Assembly: GCF_014650775.1 (NCBI RefSeq)
Contig: NZ_BMVP01000002.1
Span: 1 to 64,000 of the forward strand
Origin: Streptomyces cirratus
GTDB taxonomy: Bacteria; Actinomycetota; Actinomycetes; Streptomycetales; Streptomycetaceae
Length of the DNA stretch: 64,000 nt
Reading direction: 5' to 3'
This document shows positions 53,035 through 60,578 of this stretch, piece after piece. Each line of letters begins with the position of its first letter. Position 1 is the first letter of the stretch. The notes beneath the pieces are model-generated. The model searched no databases. It had not been told where the DNA came from and worked only from the letters and a program-made list of their open reading frames with translations. The translations under genes and the position numbers were made by a program.

Positions 53035-54450
53035 GTGAGTGTTTCCGGACGTAACGAGACCGCCGACGATCTGCTCGCAGCGCTGTTGGACGGGATGGAC
53101 GCGGCGCTGTGCGCGTTCGACGCCGACGGCGTGATCACCCACTGGAACCGCGAAGCCGAGCGGATCCTCGGCTGGACCGCCGCCGAGGCCGTCGGCCGGC
53201 GCGGGTTCGCCGGGTGGGCGGTGCGCGCCGCCGACGCGCACGACGTGGAGGGCCGGCTGATGTCCGCCCAGGACTCGCCCGGCCGGCACGTCCACGAGTT
53301 CGCGCTGCTGACCAAGGACAACGGCCGGGTCCTCGTACGGACCCAGTCCGCCGGGGTGCCGGGCGTGGACGGCAAGCCCGCCGGCGTCTACTGCGCGTTC
53401 AGCGAGGTGCACGCGCAGATCGACCTGGAGCGGTCCATCGCCCTGAGCGAGGCGCTGCTGGACGACGCCTCCTGGGGCGTCGTCCTGGTCGACGTCGACT
53501 TACGCCCGGCGGTCGTGAACCTGCACGCCGCCCGCGCCTTCGGATCCGGGCGCACCGCCTTGCTGGGGCGTCCGCTCGGGGAGCTTCTGGCGCAGGGCGT
53601 GGAGGAGCTCGAGGGCGCGCTCCAGCACGTGCTCGCGGAGGGGGCCCCGCCGGCGCCGCTGGAGCTGTGGGTGTCGGTCCGCACGCCGGAAGGGGTGCGG
53701 CGGCGGTGCTGGCGTTCGGGGTTCCTGCGGCTGGCCTCGCCGCTGGCGGAGCTGCCGGTGCCGCTCGGGGTCGGCTGGCTGTTCCAGGACGTCACCGAGG
53801 CCAGGCGGGCCGAGTTGGACACCGGGCAGCTGCGGTTCCGGTCCAACCAGCTCCACCGGGCGGGGCGGGCCGCCGCCGAGTGCGAGGACCCGGCGGAGGC
53901 GGCGGCCGTACGGCTGGACTTCGCCCTGGCCGGCTTCGCGGAGCACGCGCTGGTCGACGTCCTGGACGTTCCCGATGTCCTCGACGGCCCGGCGGAGGCG
54001 GCGGACCCGGCGGACGCGCGCCCCGATCAGGCGGTCCCGGGGCGCCGCAGACGGCTCGTCCGCGCGGCGGTGTCGCCGTCGGGGCAGACCCTGCTGCTGC
54101 CGGCGCCGGGCACGATCCCGGTCCGGTACGCGGGCATGCACCCGGCGTTGCAGGCCCTGGACCGGATCGGCCCGGTGCGGGCCAGCGTCCCGGCGGGGGA
54201 GCCGCCCGAGGCGTGGGCGCGGGCCCGGCACTGGCCACCGGACGCGGCGCACGCGCTGTGCACGGTGCTGCGCAGCCGGGGCCGGACCCTGGGGGCGCTG
54301 ACCTTCCTGCGGGGCCCGTCGCGCCCGGCGTTCGAGCGCGCGGACGCCCTGTACGCGGAGGAGGTCGCGGCCCGGGTCGCGGCGGACCTGGACCTGGCCC
54401 GGCGTACGTCGGCCGGCGCGGACGGAGCCAGGCGGACGGAGCCCGGCTGA
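53035..54450 (+). CDS. PAS-domain sensory protein without output domain
   Basis: This is a 471-residue soluble protein. PAS 1 (about 10-125) is clear: LLDGMDAALCAFDADGVITHWN and AERILGWTAAEAVGRRGF. A second PAS-like unit (about 135-270) contains WGVVLVDVDLRPAVVN and ends in GWLFQDVTEARRAE. The C-terminal 200 residues look like a degenerate GAF domain (HALCTVLRSRGRTLGALTFLRG). There is no kinase, PP2C or GGDEF domain, although Streptomyces relatives usually carry a phosphatase. GTG 53035 has a weak site. It may bind another regulator. Confidence 0.8.
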   Translation: MSVSGRNETADDLLAALLDGMDAALCAFDADGVITHWNREAERILGWTAAEAVGRRGFAGWAVRAADAHDVEGRLMSAQDSPGRHVHEFALLTKDNGRVLVRTQSAGVPGVDGKPAGVYCAFSEVHAQIDLERSIALSEALLDDASWGVVLVDVDLRPAVVNLHAARAFGSGRTALLGRPLGELLAQGVEELEGALQHVLAEGAPPAPLELWVSVRTPEGVRRRCWRSGFLRLASPLAELPVPLGVGWLFQDVTEARRAELDTGQLRFRSNQLHRAGRAAAECEDPAEAAAVRLDFALAGFAEHALVDVLDVPDVLDGPAEAADPADARPDQAVPGRRRRLVRAAVSPSGQTLLLPAPGTIPVRYAGMHPALQALDRIGPVRASVPAGEPPEAWARARHWPPDAAHALCTVLRSRGRTLGALTFLRGPSRPAFERADALYAEEVAARVAADLDLARRTSAGADGARRTEPG

Positions 54451-54487
54451 GGGGCCCCGGCCGGCAGGGTCCGGCTGAGGGGCCAGG

Positions 54488-55243
54488 CTAGTGGCGGAAG
54501 AAGATCCGGTCGCCGTACTCCTGCATGACGCGGCCGTTCCACTCGTGGCCGCCGTCCACGTTGCCCGAGCGCAGCAGCGGCGGCTGCACCCCGCGCGCGG
54601 CCAGCTCGCCGGCCGCCGCCGCCATCACGGCCTGCATGATCGCGCTGGTCACGACGGTGGAGGCGGGTGCGAAGGGGGCGTCGATGCCGTCGAGGGTCAG
54701 CTCGGCGTCACCGACCGCGATCTTGCTGTCGAGGACGATGTCGCAGTGGTCCCTGAGGTAGGTGCCCGACGCGTGCCGCGACCGCGTCTCGGTCGCGTAC
54801 GCCACGGAGGTCACGCCGATGACCTTGAGGCCGACGGCGCGGGCGTTCATGGCCATCTCGACGGGCAGGGAGTTGCGCCCGGAGAGGGAAATGATCACGA
54901 GGACGTCGCCCTCGGCGGCCGGGCTGCTGTCCAGGACGGCCGCGGCGAGACCGTCGACACGCTCCAGGGCGCTGCCGAGGGTGGCCGGCATGACGTCGAT
55001 GCCCGCGGTGCCGGGTACGGCGAGGAAGTTCATCAGGGCCAGCCCGCCTGCCCGGTAGACCACGTCCTGGGCGGGCAGCGAGGAGTGCCCGGCGCCGAAG
55101 GCGAAGAGCCGCTTGCCGCCGGCGACGGCATCGGCGATGGCGGCCCCGGCCGCGCCGATCGGCCCGGCTTCCTCGTCCCGCACCCGCTCCAGCAGGCCGA
55201 TGGCGGCGTCGAAGAACTGCCCGGCCAGCTTGCTCTCGCTCAT
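54488..55243 (-). CDS. SIS-domain phosphosugar-binding protein
   Basis: This is a 251-residue protein with one SIS domain. Motifs are RLFAFGAGHSSLPAQDVVYRAGG, the phosphosugar loop VLVIISLSGRNSLPVEMA and KVIGVTSVAYA. Such proteins isomerise or sense amino-sugar phosphates or remove lactyl groups. No MurQ-specific partner is nearby. The start ATG 55243 is followed closely on both sides by good coding sequence. A DasR-like site lies 63-78 bp upstream, so the gene probably belongs to amino-sugar metabolism (GlcNAc turnover). Confidence 0.88.
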   Translation of the reverse strand: MSESKLAGQFFDAAIGLLERVRDEEAGPIGAAGAAIADAVAGGKRLFAFGAGHSSLPAQDVVYRAGGLALMNFLAVPGTAGIDVMPATLGSALERVDGLAAAVLDSSPAAEGDVLVIISLSGRNSLPVEMAMNARAVGLKVIGVTSVAYATETRSRHASGTYLRDHCDIVLDSKIAVGDAELTLDGIDAPFAPASTVVTSAIMQAVMAAAAGELAARGVQPPLLRSGNVDGGHEWNGRVMQEYGDRIFFRH

Positions 55244-55305
55244 ACGCCGAAGGCCCTTCCAGGGGTGGGGTGCGGGGGTGTTGCGTCCGTGTCCGCCGCT
55301 CACCG

Positions 55306-55321
55306 TGCGGTCTGGACCAAG
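55306..55321. promoter_or_regulatory. DasR-like operator (dre) at the SIS gene promoter
   Basis: TGCGGTCTGGACCAAG matches the central dre word TGGTCTAGACCA at 10 of 12 positions and is almost palindromic. On the minus strand TTGACA (55331-55326) lies just upstream, so the site covers the promoter spacer, a repressing position. DasR is the GntR-family GlcNAc regulator of Streptomyces. Confidence 0.6.
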
Positions 55322-55485
55322 GGCGTGTCAATACGAACGTCAATCCGGTGGACGCGGAACCAGCGGGGGTGGGAGGGCCCCCGGCGGATGTCCCGTACCG
55401 GCCTTGACGTCCGGCACGGGACGGTTGTCGGCCCGATGCGTCAGAATTGGGGGCAGGGCCAGCGCACGCAATCCGAGGGGCACGA

Positions 55486-56178
55486 ATGTCCGGACTGATC
55501 GACACGACGGAGATGTACCTCCGCACCATCCTCGAGCTGGAAGAGGAAGGCGTGGTCCCCATGCGAGCCCGGATCGCCGAACGGCTCGACCAGAGCGGCC
55601 CGACGGTGAGCCAGACGGTCGCGCGCATGGAGCGCGACGGCCTGGTGGCCGTGGCCAGTGACCGGCATCTGGAGCTGACGGAGGAGGGACGGCGGCTGGC
55701 GACGCGCGTGATGCGCAAGCACCGGCTGGCCGAGTGCCTGCTCGTCGACGTCATCGGCCTGGAGTGGGAGCAGGTGCACGCCGAGGCCTGCCGCTGGGAG
55801 CACGTGATGAGCGAGGCGGTGGAGCGGCGGGTGCTGGAGCTGCTGCGCCACCCGACGGAGTCGCCGTACGGGAACCCGATCCCGGGGCTGGAGGAGCTGG
55901 GGGAGAAGGCCGAGGCGGACCCGTTCCTGGAGGCCGGCATGGTCAGCCTCTCGGAGCTGGACCCGGGCACCGAGGGCAAGACCGTGGTGGTGCGCCGGAT
56001 CGGCGAGCCGATCCAGACGGACGCCCAGCTGATGTACACGCTGCGGCGGGCCGGGGTGCAGCCCGGGTCGGTGGTGAGCGTGACGGAGTCCCCGGGCGGG
56101 GTGCTGGTCGGCAGTGGTGGCGAGGCCGCGGAGCTGGGAGCGGAGATCGCCTCGCACGTGTTCGTCGCGAAGCGCTGA
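55486..56178 (+). CDS. dmdR1: iron-dependent DtxR-family repressor DmdR1
   Basis: This is a 230-residue metalloregulator. All DtxR metal ligands appear at the same numbering: Met10, His79, Glu83, His98, Cys102, Glu105 and His106. The HTH is at about 26-50 (ARIAERLDQSGPTVSQTVARM), and a C-terminal SH3-like domain begins near 150. It represses siderophore and other iron genes when Fe(II) is bound. The ATG follows GAGGGG. In S. coelicolor an antisense gene (adm) overlaps dmdR1, and a comparable antisense frame exists here. I see no perfect iron box before it. Confidence 0.93.
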   Translation: MSGLIDTTEMYLRTILELEEEGVVPMRARIAERLDQSGPTVSQTVARMERDGLVAVASDRHLELTEEGRRLATRVMRKHRLAECLLVDVIGLEWEQVHAEACRWEHVMSEAVERRVLELLRHPTESPYGNPIPGLEELGEKAEADPFLEAGMVSLSELDPGTEGKTVVVRRIGEPIQTDAQLMYTLRRAGVQPGSVVSVTESPGGVLVGSGGEAAELGAEIASHVFVAKR

Positions 56179-56537
56179 CGGCGCTGACGGGGCGGACGGC
56201 GTGGACGTGGTGCGACGGGGTGCGGTGGAGGCGAGGTACCGGCGGCGGCCGGGCGCCCGGCGTTACGCGACCGCTCCCGGCGTTACGCAAGCGGTCCCGG
56301 CGCCTTGCGGCGCCGGGACCGGTCCTCCCCTGACTGACCTGGAGCCCCGAGCTCTCAAGGTCATCCCCTTCGGACCGTCTTCCCCGAGCGGCCCGCCTCC
56401 CTGTTGAAAGGATCTCCATCGGCAGCGGCGGCCAATCCTTGAGCAAGGTCACTCGAAAGAGCGGTGTTGTCGGCGAGAGCGCCATTTTCGAATACGGGTT
56501 CGATACCCTGGCGGGGATCGAAGGGGGTGCATCTGCG
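56179..56537. other. spacer after dmdR1 with hairpin and hydrolase promoter
   Basis: This 359-bp gap holds two copies of CCCGGCGTTACGC (about 56257 and 56277), the terminator at 56293-56320 and, near the right end, a TACCCT -10-like box (56504-56509). An in-frame TTG at 56439 would lengthen the hydrolase, but that sequence is relatively AT-rich and looks non-coding. Confidence 0.45.
56293..56320 (+). terminator. 12-bp perfect hairpin after dmdR1
   Basis: GGTCCCGGCGCC (56293-56304) and GGCGCCGGGACC (56309-56320) pair perfectly around the tetraloop TTGC. Confidence 0.85.
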
Positions 56538-57437
56538 GTGGTACAGCGCATCGATGTCACAGGGGCCGACGGCGTACGCCTGGCCGCCTGGGAGTTCCTC
56601 GCACCGGGCCGTGAGACCCGTGGAGAATCCCGTGCGCCCGAGGAGCCAGAGCGGCCCGCGGTCCTGTTACTCCACGGACTGATGGGCCGCGCCCTGCACT
56701 GGGCCGGCACCGCCCGCTGGCTCGCCGAGCACCGCCGTGTCATTGCCCTGGACCAGCGCGGGCACGGTCAGAGCGGCCGTCCGCCGGCCGGCCCCCACGC
56801 CCCGGCCGCCTTCGGACGCGAGGCCTTCGTCGCCGATGCCGAGGCCGCCGTCGAACAGCTCGGCCTCGCCCCCCTGACCCTGATCGGCCACTCCATGGGC
56901 GCCCTCACCGCCTGGCAGCTGGCGGCCCGCCGCCCGGAGCTGGTGGAGGCCCTGGTCATCTGCGACATGCGGGCCTCCGCGCTCGGGGAGGCCTCGCAGC
57001 GCGAGTGGGAGGACTGGTTCCGCCGCTGGCCGCTCCCCTTCCCCACCCAGGACGCGGCCCGCCGCTGGTTCGGCGAGGACGACCCCCGGGTGGACCGCCC
57101 CGATCCCGGCCGCGGCGCGTTCTTCGCCGAGGTCATGCACCAGGCCGAGGACGGCTGGCGGCCCCTCTTCTCCCGCCGCCAGATGCTGACGGCCCGCGAG
57201 ACGTGGGTCCACGACGCGCACTGGGAGGAGTTGGCCCAGGTCCGCTGCCCCACGCTGGTCGTGCGCGGGCTGGACGGCGAACTGGGCCGCGCCGAAGCCC
57301 AGGAGATGGTCCGCGTCCTGCCCGCCGGCCGGTACGCCGAAATCCCCGATGCCGGCCACTACCTGCACTACGACCAGCCGGCCGCCTGGCGGGCGGTGCT
57401 GGAGCCCTTCCTCGACGGCGTCAGGGCCGCTTCCTGA
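56538..57437 (+). CDS. alpha/beta-fold hydrolase
   Basis: This is a 299-residue enzyme. It has the oxyanion motif LLLHGLMGRALHW, the nucleophile elbow GHSMGA, and the last catalytic His in IPDAGHYLHYDQP; the acid is probably Asp in VVRGLDGELG. No signal peptide is present. GTG 56538 is chosen because GAAGGGGG lies about 11 nt upstream and the N-terminus VVQRIDVTGADGVRLAAWE starts where relatives do. The substrate is unknown (epoxide-hydrolase or haloperoxidase-like group). Confidence 0.85.
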   Translation: MVQRIDVTGADGVRLAAWEFLAPGRETRGESRAPEEPERPAVLLLHGLMGRALHWAGTARWLAEHRRVIALDQRGHGQSGRPPAGPHAPAAFGREAFVADAEAAVEQLGLAPLTLIGHSMGALTAWQLAARRPELVEALVICDMRASALGEASQREWEDWFRRWPLPFPTQDAARRWFGEDDPRVDRPDPGRGAFFAEVMHQAEDGWRPLFSRRQMLTARETWVHDAHWEELAQVRCPTLVVRGLDGELGRAEAQEMVRVLPAGRYAEIPDAGHYLHYDQPAAWRAVLEPFLDGVRAAS

Positions 57438-57559
57438 CGGACCCGCCCATATCGCCTGGGATTTGGGCGCGCCGGCGCCGAGGATGCGTAGGAGGTGGCT
57501 CCCGCGGGCGGGGCGTGCGGGGGCGTGGCGGCGGCGTGGTGGAGAGGGAAGTACGAGAC

Positions 57560-58453
57560 GTGGACGAGCACGAACTGCTGGCCGGTCGGTTCGAGGAGCA
57601 CCGCGCGCACCTCAAGGCCGTTGCCTACCGGATGTTGGGCTCCCTCGGGGAGGCCGAGGACGCCGTGCAGGAAGCCTGGCTGCGGCTCGGCCGCAGTGAC
57701 GTCGGCGCGGTGGAGAACCTCGGCGGGTGGCTGACGACCGTGGTGTCGCGGCTGTGCCTGGACACCCTGCGCTCGCGCGCGACCCGGCACGAGGATCCGT
57801 TGGAGGGCGGCCGCGTACCCGATCCCGTCGTCAGCCGGGAGACGGTGACCGATCCCGAGCAGCAGGCGATGCTGGCCGACTCGGTGGGGCTGGCGCTGAT
57901 GGTGGTGCTGGAATCGCTGTCGCCGGCCGAGCGGCTCTCGTTCGTCCTGCACGACATGTTCGCCGTGCCCTTCGACGACATCGCCCCGATGCTGGAGAAG
58001 TCCCCCGCCGCAGTTCGGCAGTTGGCGAGCCGCGCCCGCCGCCGGGTACGGGGCCGGGCCCCGACCCCGGACCCCGACCTCGGCGCGCAGCGGCGCGTGG
58101 TCGACGCGTTCTTCGCCGCGGCCCGCGAAGGGGACTTCGAGGCGCTCGTCTCGGTGCTGCACCCCGACATCGTCCTGCGCTCCGACGGCGGCGTGGCGCG
58201 CGGCCGCCACACCGTCGTCCTGAACGGTGCCCGTACCGTGGCCGGCCAGGCGCTCATGTTCAGCGGCGCGTCGCGGTTCGTCCGCCCGGCACTGATCAAC
58301 GGCGTCGCGGGCGTGGTCGTCACCGCGAACGGCCGCCCGCTGTCGGTCATGGCCTTCACCGTCACCGACGGCCTGATCGTCAGCATCGACGCCATCGCGG
58401 ATCCCGACCGCCTCGCCTCCCTCGACCTGGCCGGCATCGAGGCCGACTCCTAG
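57560..58453 (+). CDS. ECF sigma factor, ECF41/SigJ-type with SnoaL-like domain
   Basis: This is a 297-residue sigma factor. Region 2 is at about 8-75 (RMLGSLGEAEDAVQEAWLRL), region 4 at about 110-165 (LSPAERLSFVLHDMFAVPFDDIAPML), and the C-terminal ~110 residues are an NTF2/SnoaL-like fold ending in DPDRLASLDL, close to the NPDKL motif that controls ECF41 activity. ECF41 factors have no anti-sigma factor; their own C-terminus does that job. They usually sit beside a carboxymuconolactone decarboxylase or oxidoreductase gene, but neither is here. GTG 57560 is preferred; 57536 is possible. Confidence 0.9.
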   Translation: MDEHELLAGRFEEHRAHLKAVAYRMLGSLGEAEDAVQEAWLRLGRSDVGAVENLGGWLTTVVSRLCLDTLRSRATRHEDPLEGGRVPDPVVSRETVTDPEQQAMLADSVGLALMVVLESLSPAERLSFVLHDMFAVPFDDIAPMLEKSPAAVRQLASRARRRVRGRAPTPDPDLGAQRRVVDAFFAAAREGDFEALVSVLHPDIVLRSDGGVARGRHTVVLNGARTVAGQALMFSGASRFVRPALINGVAGVVVTANGRPLSVMAFTVTDGLIVSIDAIADPDRLASLDLAGIEADS

Positions 58454-58538
58454 ACCCCGTCCACCGGACAGGGCGCGGACGACAGGGCGGGGACGACAGG
58501 CCTGGACGACAGGACCTGGTGCTCCGGCCCCAGGGGGC

Positions 58539-59540
58539 TCAGTCCGCCATGTGCGGCAGCCAGCCGCGCTGGACCGCCCGTACGCCGAACTCGAAGCGGC
58601 TACGGGCGCTCAGCCGGTCCATCAGGTCCGTGGCCAGCCGACGGGCGGTGCGCGAGGAGACCGCCAGCCGCTTGGCTATCGCCTCGTCCGTCAGGCCCTG
58701 GGCCAGCAGCCGGATGACGGTGGTCTCCTGCGGGCTGAGGCCGCCCTCGTCACGGACCGTCTCGGCCGTCCCCAGCGGGCGCGCGGCGCCCCAGACGTTG
58801 TCGAAGAGCGCGCAGAGTGCCATCAGCGTGCCCTGCCCGGTCAGCACCACCGCGCCTGCCGCGCTGTCCTCGCTGCTGACCGGGATGACGGCGGTCGACC
58901 GGTCGAAGATCATCAGCCGGGTGGGCAGTTCGGGAGCGGTCCGCACCTCGCCGCCGAGTTCTCCCAGCCAGGCCGCGTAGGCCACCGTGGTCTGACTGTT
59001 GCGGACACTGTCGAGGAAGAGCGAACGCATCCGCACGCCCCGGCCGAGCAGCGCCTGGTCGTTGGGCTTCGACGCCTCCAGACTCTCGGCCCGGTGCCCG
59101 CCGCCCGGCGCGAAGGTCATCAGATCGGTGCGGGCCTCGTGCGCCAGGCCCGCGATCCGGTCACGGATGGCGTCGAGGCCCAGCAACTGCTCCACACCCG
59201 GGCTGGACGAAGCCGGCGTCAGGTCGGCGAACTCGGCGATCAGCTGGGTCGCCGCAGCCCGGGAGGCTTCGATCCGCAGCTGCTGGGCGGCGAGTTCGGC
59301 CTGTTGGCGCGCCATGAGGAGTTCCATGCCGACCTCGGGAGAGACCGCGCGCAGCTGCCCCTGCCGTTCGTACGACGGACGGACCAGCGCCAGTTCGCTG
59401 AGGAGGTCCAGGCTGCGCCGGATGTCCCCCTCGGGCGTGGCGAGGCGGTCGGCGAGCGTCGCCACTCCCTCCTGCGGGTGAGCGAGCATGGTGCGGTAGA
59501 CGGCCTCTGACGTGGCGTCGAGGCCGAGAGTGGCGAGCAC
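58539..59540 (-). CDS. TrmB-like/LuxR-type transcriptional regulator
   Basis: This is a 333-residue regulator. The N-terminal ~70 residues are TrmB-like winged helix (AVYRTMLAHPQEGVATLADRL). The middle resembles a phospholipase-D-like or sugar-sensing fold, and the last 65 residues are a LuxR/FixJ HTH (LSPQETTVIRLLAQGLTDEA, RLAVSSRTARRLATDLMDRL). GTG 59540 has GGGGGGAA 5-6 nt upstream; ATG 59585 is an alternative. No sensor kinase is near. The genes on its other side encode a 119-aa protein, a secreted peptide and a CHAP hydrolase. Confidence 0.85.
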   Translation of the reverse strand: MLATLGLDATSEAVYRTMLAHPQEGVATLADRLATPEGDIRRSLDLLSELALVRPSYERQGQLRAVSPEVGMELLMARQQAELAAQQLRIEASRAAATQLIAEFADLTPASSSPGVEQLLGLDAIRDRIAGLAHEARTDLMTFAPGGGHRAESLEASKPNDQALLGRGVRMRSLFLDSVRNSQTTVAYAAWLGELGGEVRTAPELPTRLMIFDRSTAVIPVSSEDSAAGAVVLTGQGTLMALCALFDNVWGAARPLGTAETVRDEGGLSPQETTVIRLLAQGLTDEAIAKRLAVSSRTARRLATDLMDRLSARSRFEFGVRAVQRGWLPHMAD

Positions 59541-59696
59541 AGCGGTTCCCCCCGTGTGAGCCCTTTTCGAACAAGGTGTCTGCATCGTCGCACGTCGTGA
59601 CCGGTGGTCAAAGTGCGTGGACGGTTCCGGCCAGGGCCCCAACAGTCCAGGTCAGAGCCCTGTGTCCGATCCGCGGAGTTGGGCAGAGTGGCGCGC

Positions 59697-60056
59697 ATGT
59701 ACCTCATCCACGTGGGCCTGCGCGCCCCGTCGGCGGAAGCCGCGCTTCCGCCGCAGGCGGCCGATCTCGTGCGCGCGCAGGCGCCCGCCCACATCCCGGT
59801 GGAGCACGTCTCCGCGCATCCGCACGCGCAGCCGTCCCCCGTCCTCGGGGTCTATCTCCTCGCGGACGGCCTGGAGGAGGCGGAGCACCGCGCGGAGGCG
59901 CTGTGCCGCCGTGCGACGAGGGCGGTCCCCGAGTTGAGCGGATGGTCGGTCGGCCGGGTCGGCGCACCCCTGGTGACGGCGTACTACGAGCGGCTCCTGG
60001 AGGCCGTTTCCGGACTTCCTGGCCGGATTGGTCCAGGGCCGTTTCCGTCCACCTGA
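59697..60056 (+). CDS. hypothetical protein (119 aa)
   Basis: This is a soluble protein with a strand-rich start (MYLIHVGLRAPSA), a middle with HIPVEHVSAHPHAQPSPVLGVYLL, and helix EEAEHRAEALCRRAT. It may be a ferredoxin-like small fold. CAGAGT (59684-59689) is 7 nt before the ATG, so the mRNA is probably leaderless. I do not recognise a family. It lies between the LuxR-type regulator (divergent) and the peptide gene (same direction, 158 bp). Confidence 0.6.
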   Translation: MYLIHVGLRAPSAEAALPPQAADLVRAQAPAHIPVEHVSAHPHAQPSPVLGVYLLADGLEEAEHRAEALCRRATRAVPELSGWSVGRVGAPLVTAYYERLLEAVSGLPGRIGPGPFPST

Positions 60057-60214
60057 AAGCCCTTCCATCCCCCCTGACCTGCGACGAAAGTAGTGATCGC
60101 CAGCAGGGAACAGCACACGGACCCGGCAGGCGACACCGGAGGAGACGTCACCGCGGGACGCGAATCCGGACACCGAAACCGCTTCGCTCCAGCTCTCGCA
60201 AAGGGACCACCGCC

Positions 60215-60382
60215 ATGCTTCGCACCCGCCTCGCCCAGGCCGCCGCGGTCACCACGTTCACCCTCGCCGCCCTCGCCCCCGTAGCGGCCTCCCAGCTGAC
60301 CGCCGCCCACACCGCCCACACCACCGCCACCACCGTGTGGGAGATGGCCCCGGCCGGCAAGTCCACCACCGTCTGGGAGTAA
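60215..60382 (+). CDS. small secreted peptide with repeated TTVWE motif
   Basis: This is a 55-residue precursor. The N-terminal ~25 residues are a signal peptide (basic MLRTRLAQ, then a hydrophobic stretch ending PVAA). The mature ~30 residues are His/Thr-rich and end TTVWEMAPAGKSTTVWE, so the five-residue word TTVWE occurs twice, the second at the very C-terminus. There is no Cys. The repeat is partly the same at DNA level (CCACCACCGTSTGGGAG). A signal or a surface peptide controlled by the adjacent TrmB/LuxR regulator is possible; this is inference. Confidence 0.65.
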   Translation: MLRTRLAQAAAVTTFTLAALAPVAASQLTAAHTAHTTATTVWEMAPAGKSTTVWE

Positions 60383-60578
60383 CGACCCTCCGGGGCGCAC
60401 CACTTGCCCCACCGCCCCACCCGGCGCCCCGTGCCCACCCGCCTGACAGCTGCTCCTGCAGGGCAGCCGTCCACGTGATCACGGCGCGGCGCCCCCTTTC
60501 TTCCGGCCTTCGCCAGGCCCGGCCTGCGGCCACCGCAGCGCCCCCCTCACTTCACTTCACGCCATCAGGAGCTTCGTC

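Noticed and set aside
55441..56157. Annotating the antisense adm-like frame as a gene
   Set aside because: Only its position supports it; codon bias follows dmdR1. It is reported as a finding instead.
60383..60578. Riboswitch (ydaO-like) before the CHAP hydrolase
   Set aside because: Cell-wall hydrolase genes in Streptomyces can have one, but I could not find its conserved core in this 196-bp leader.
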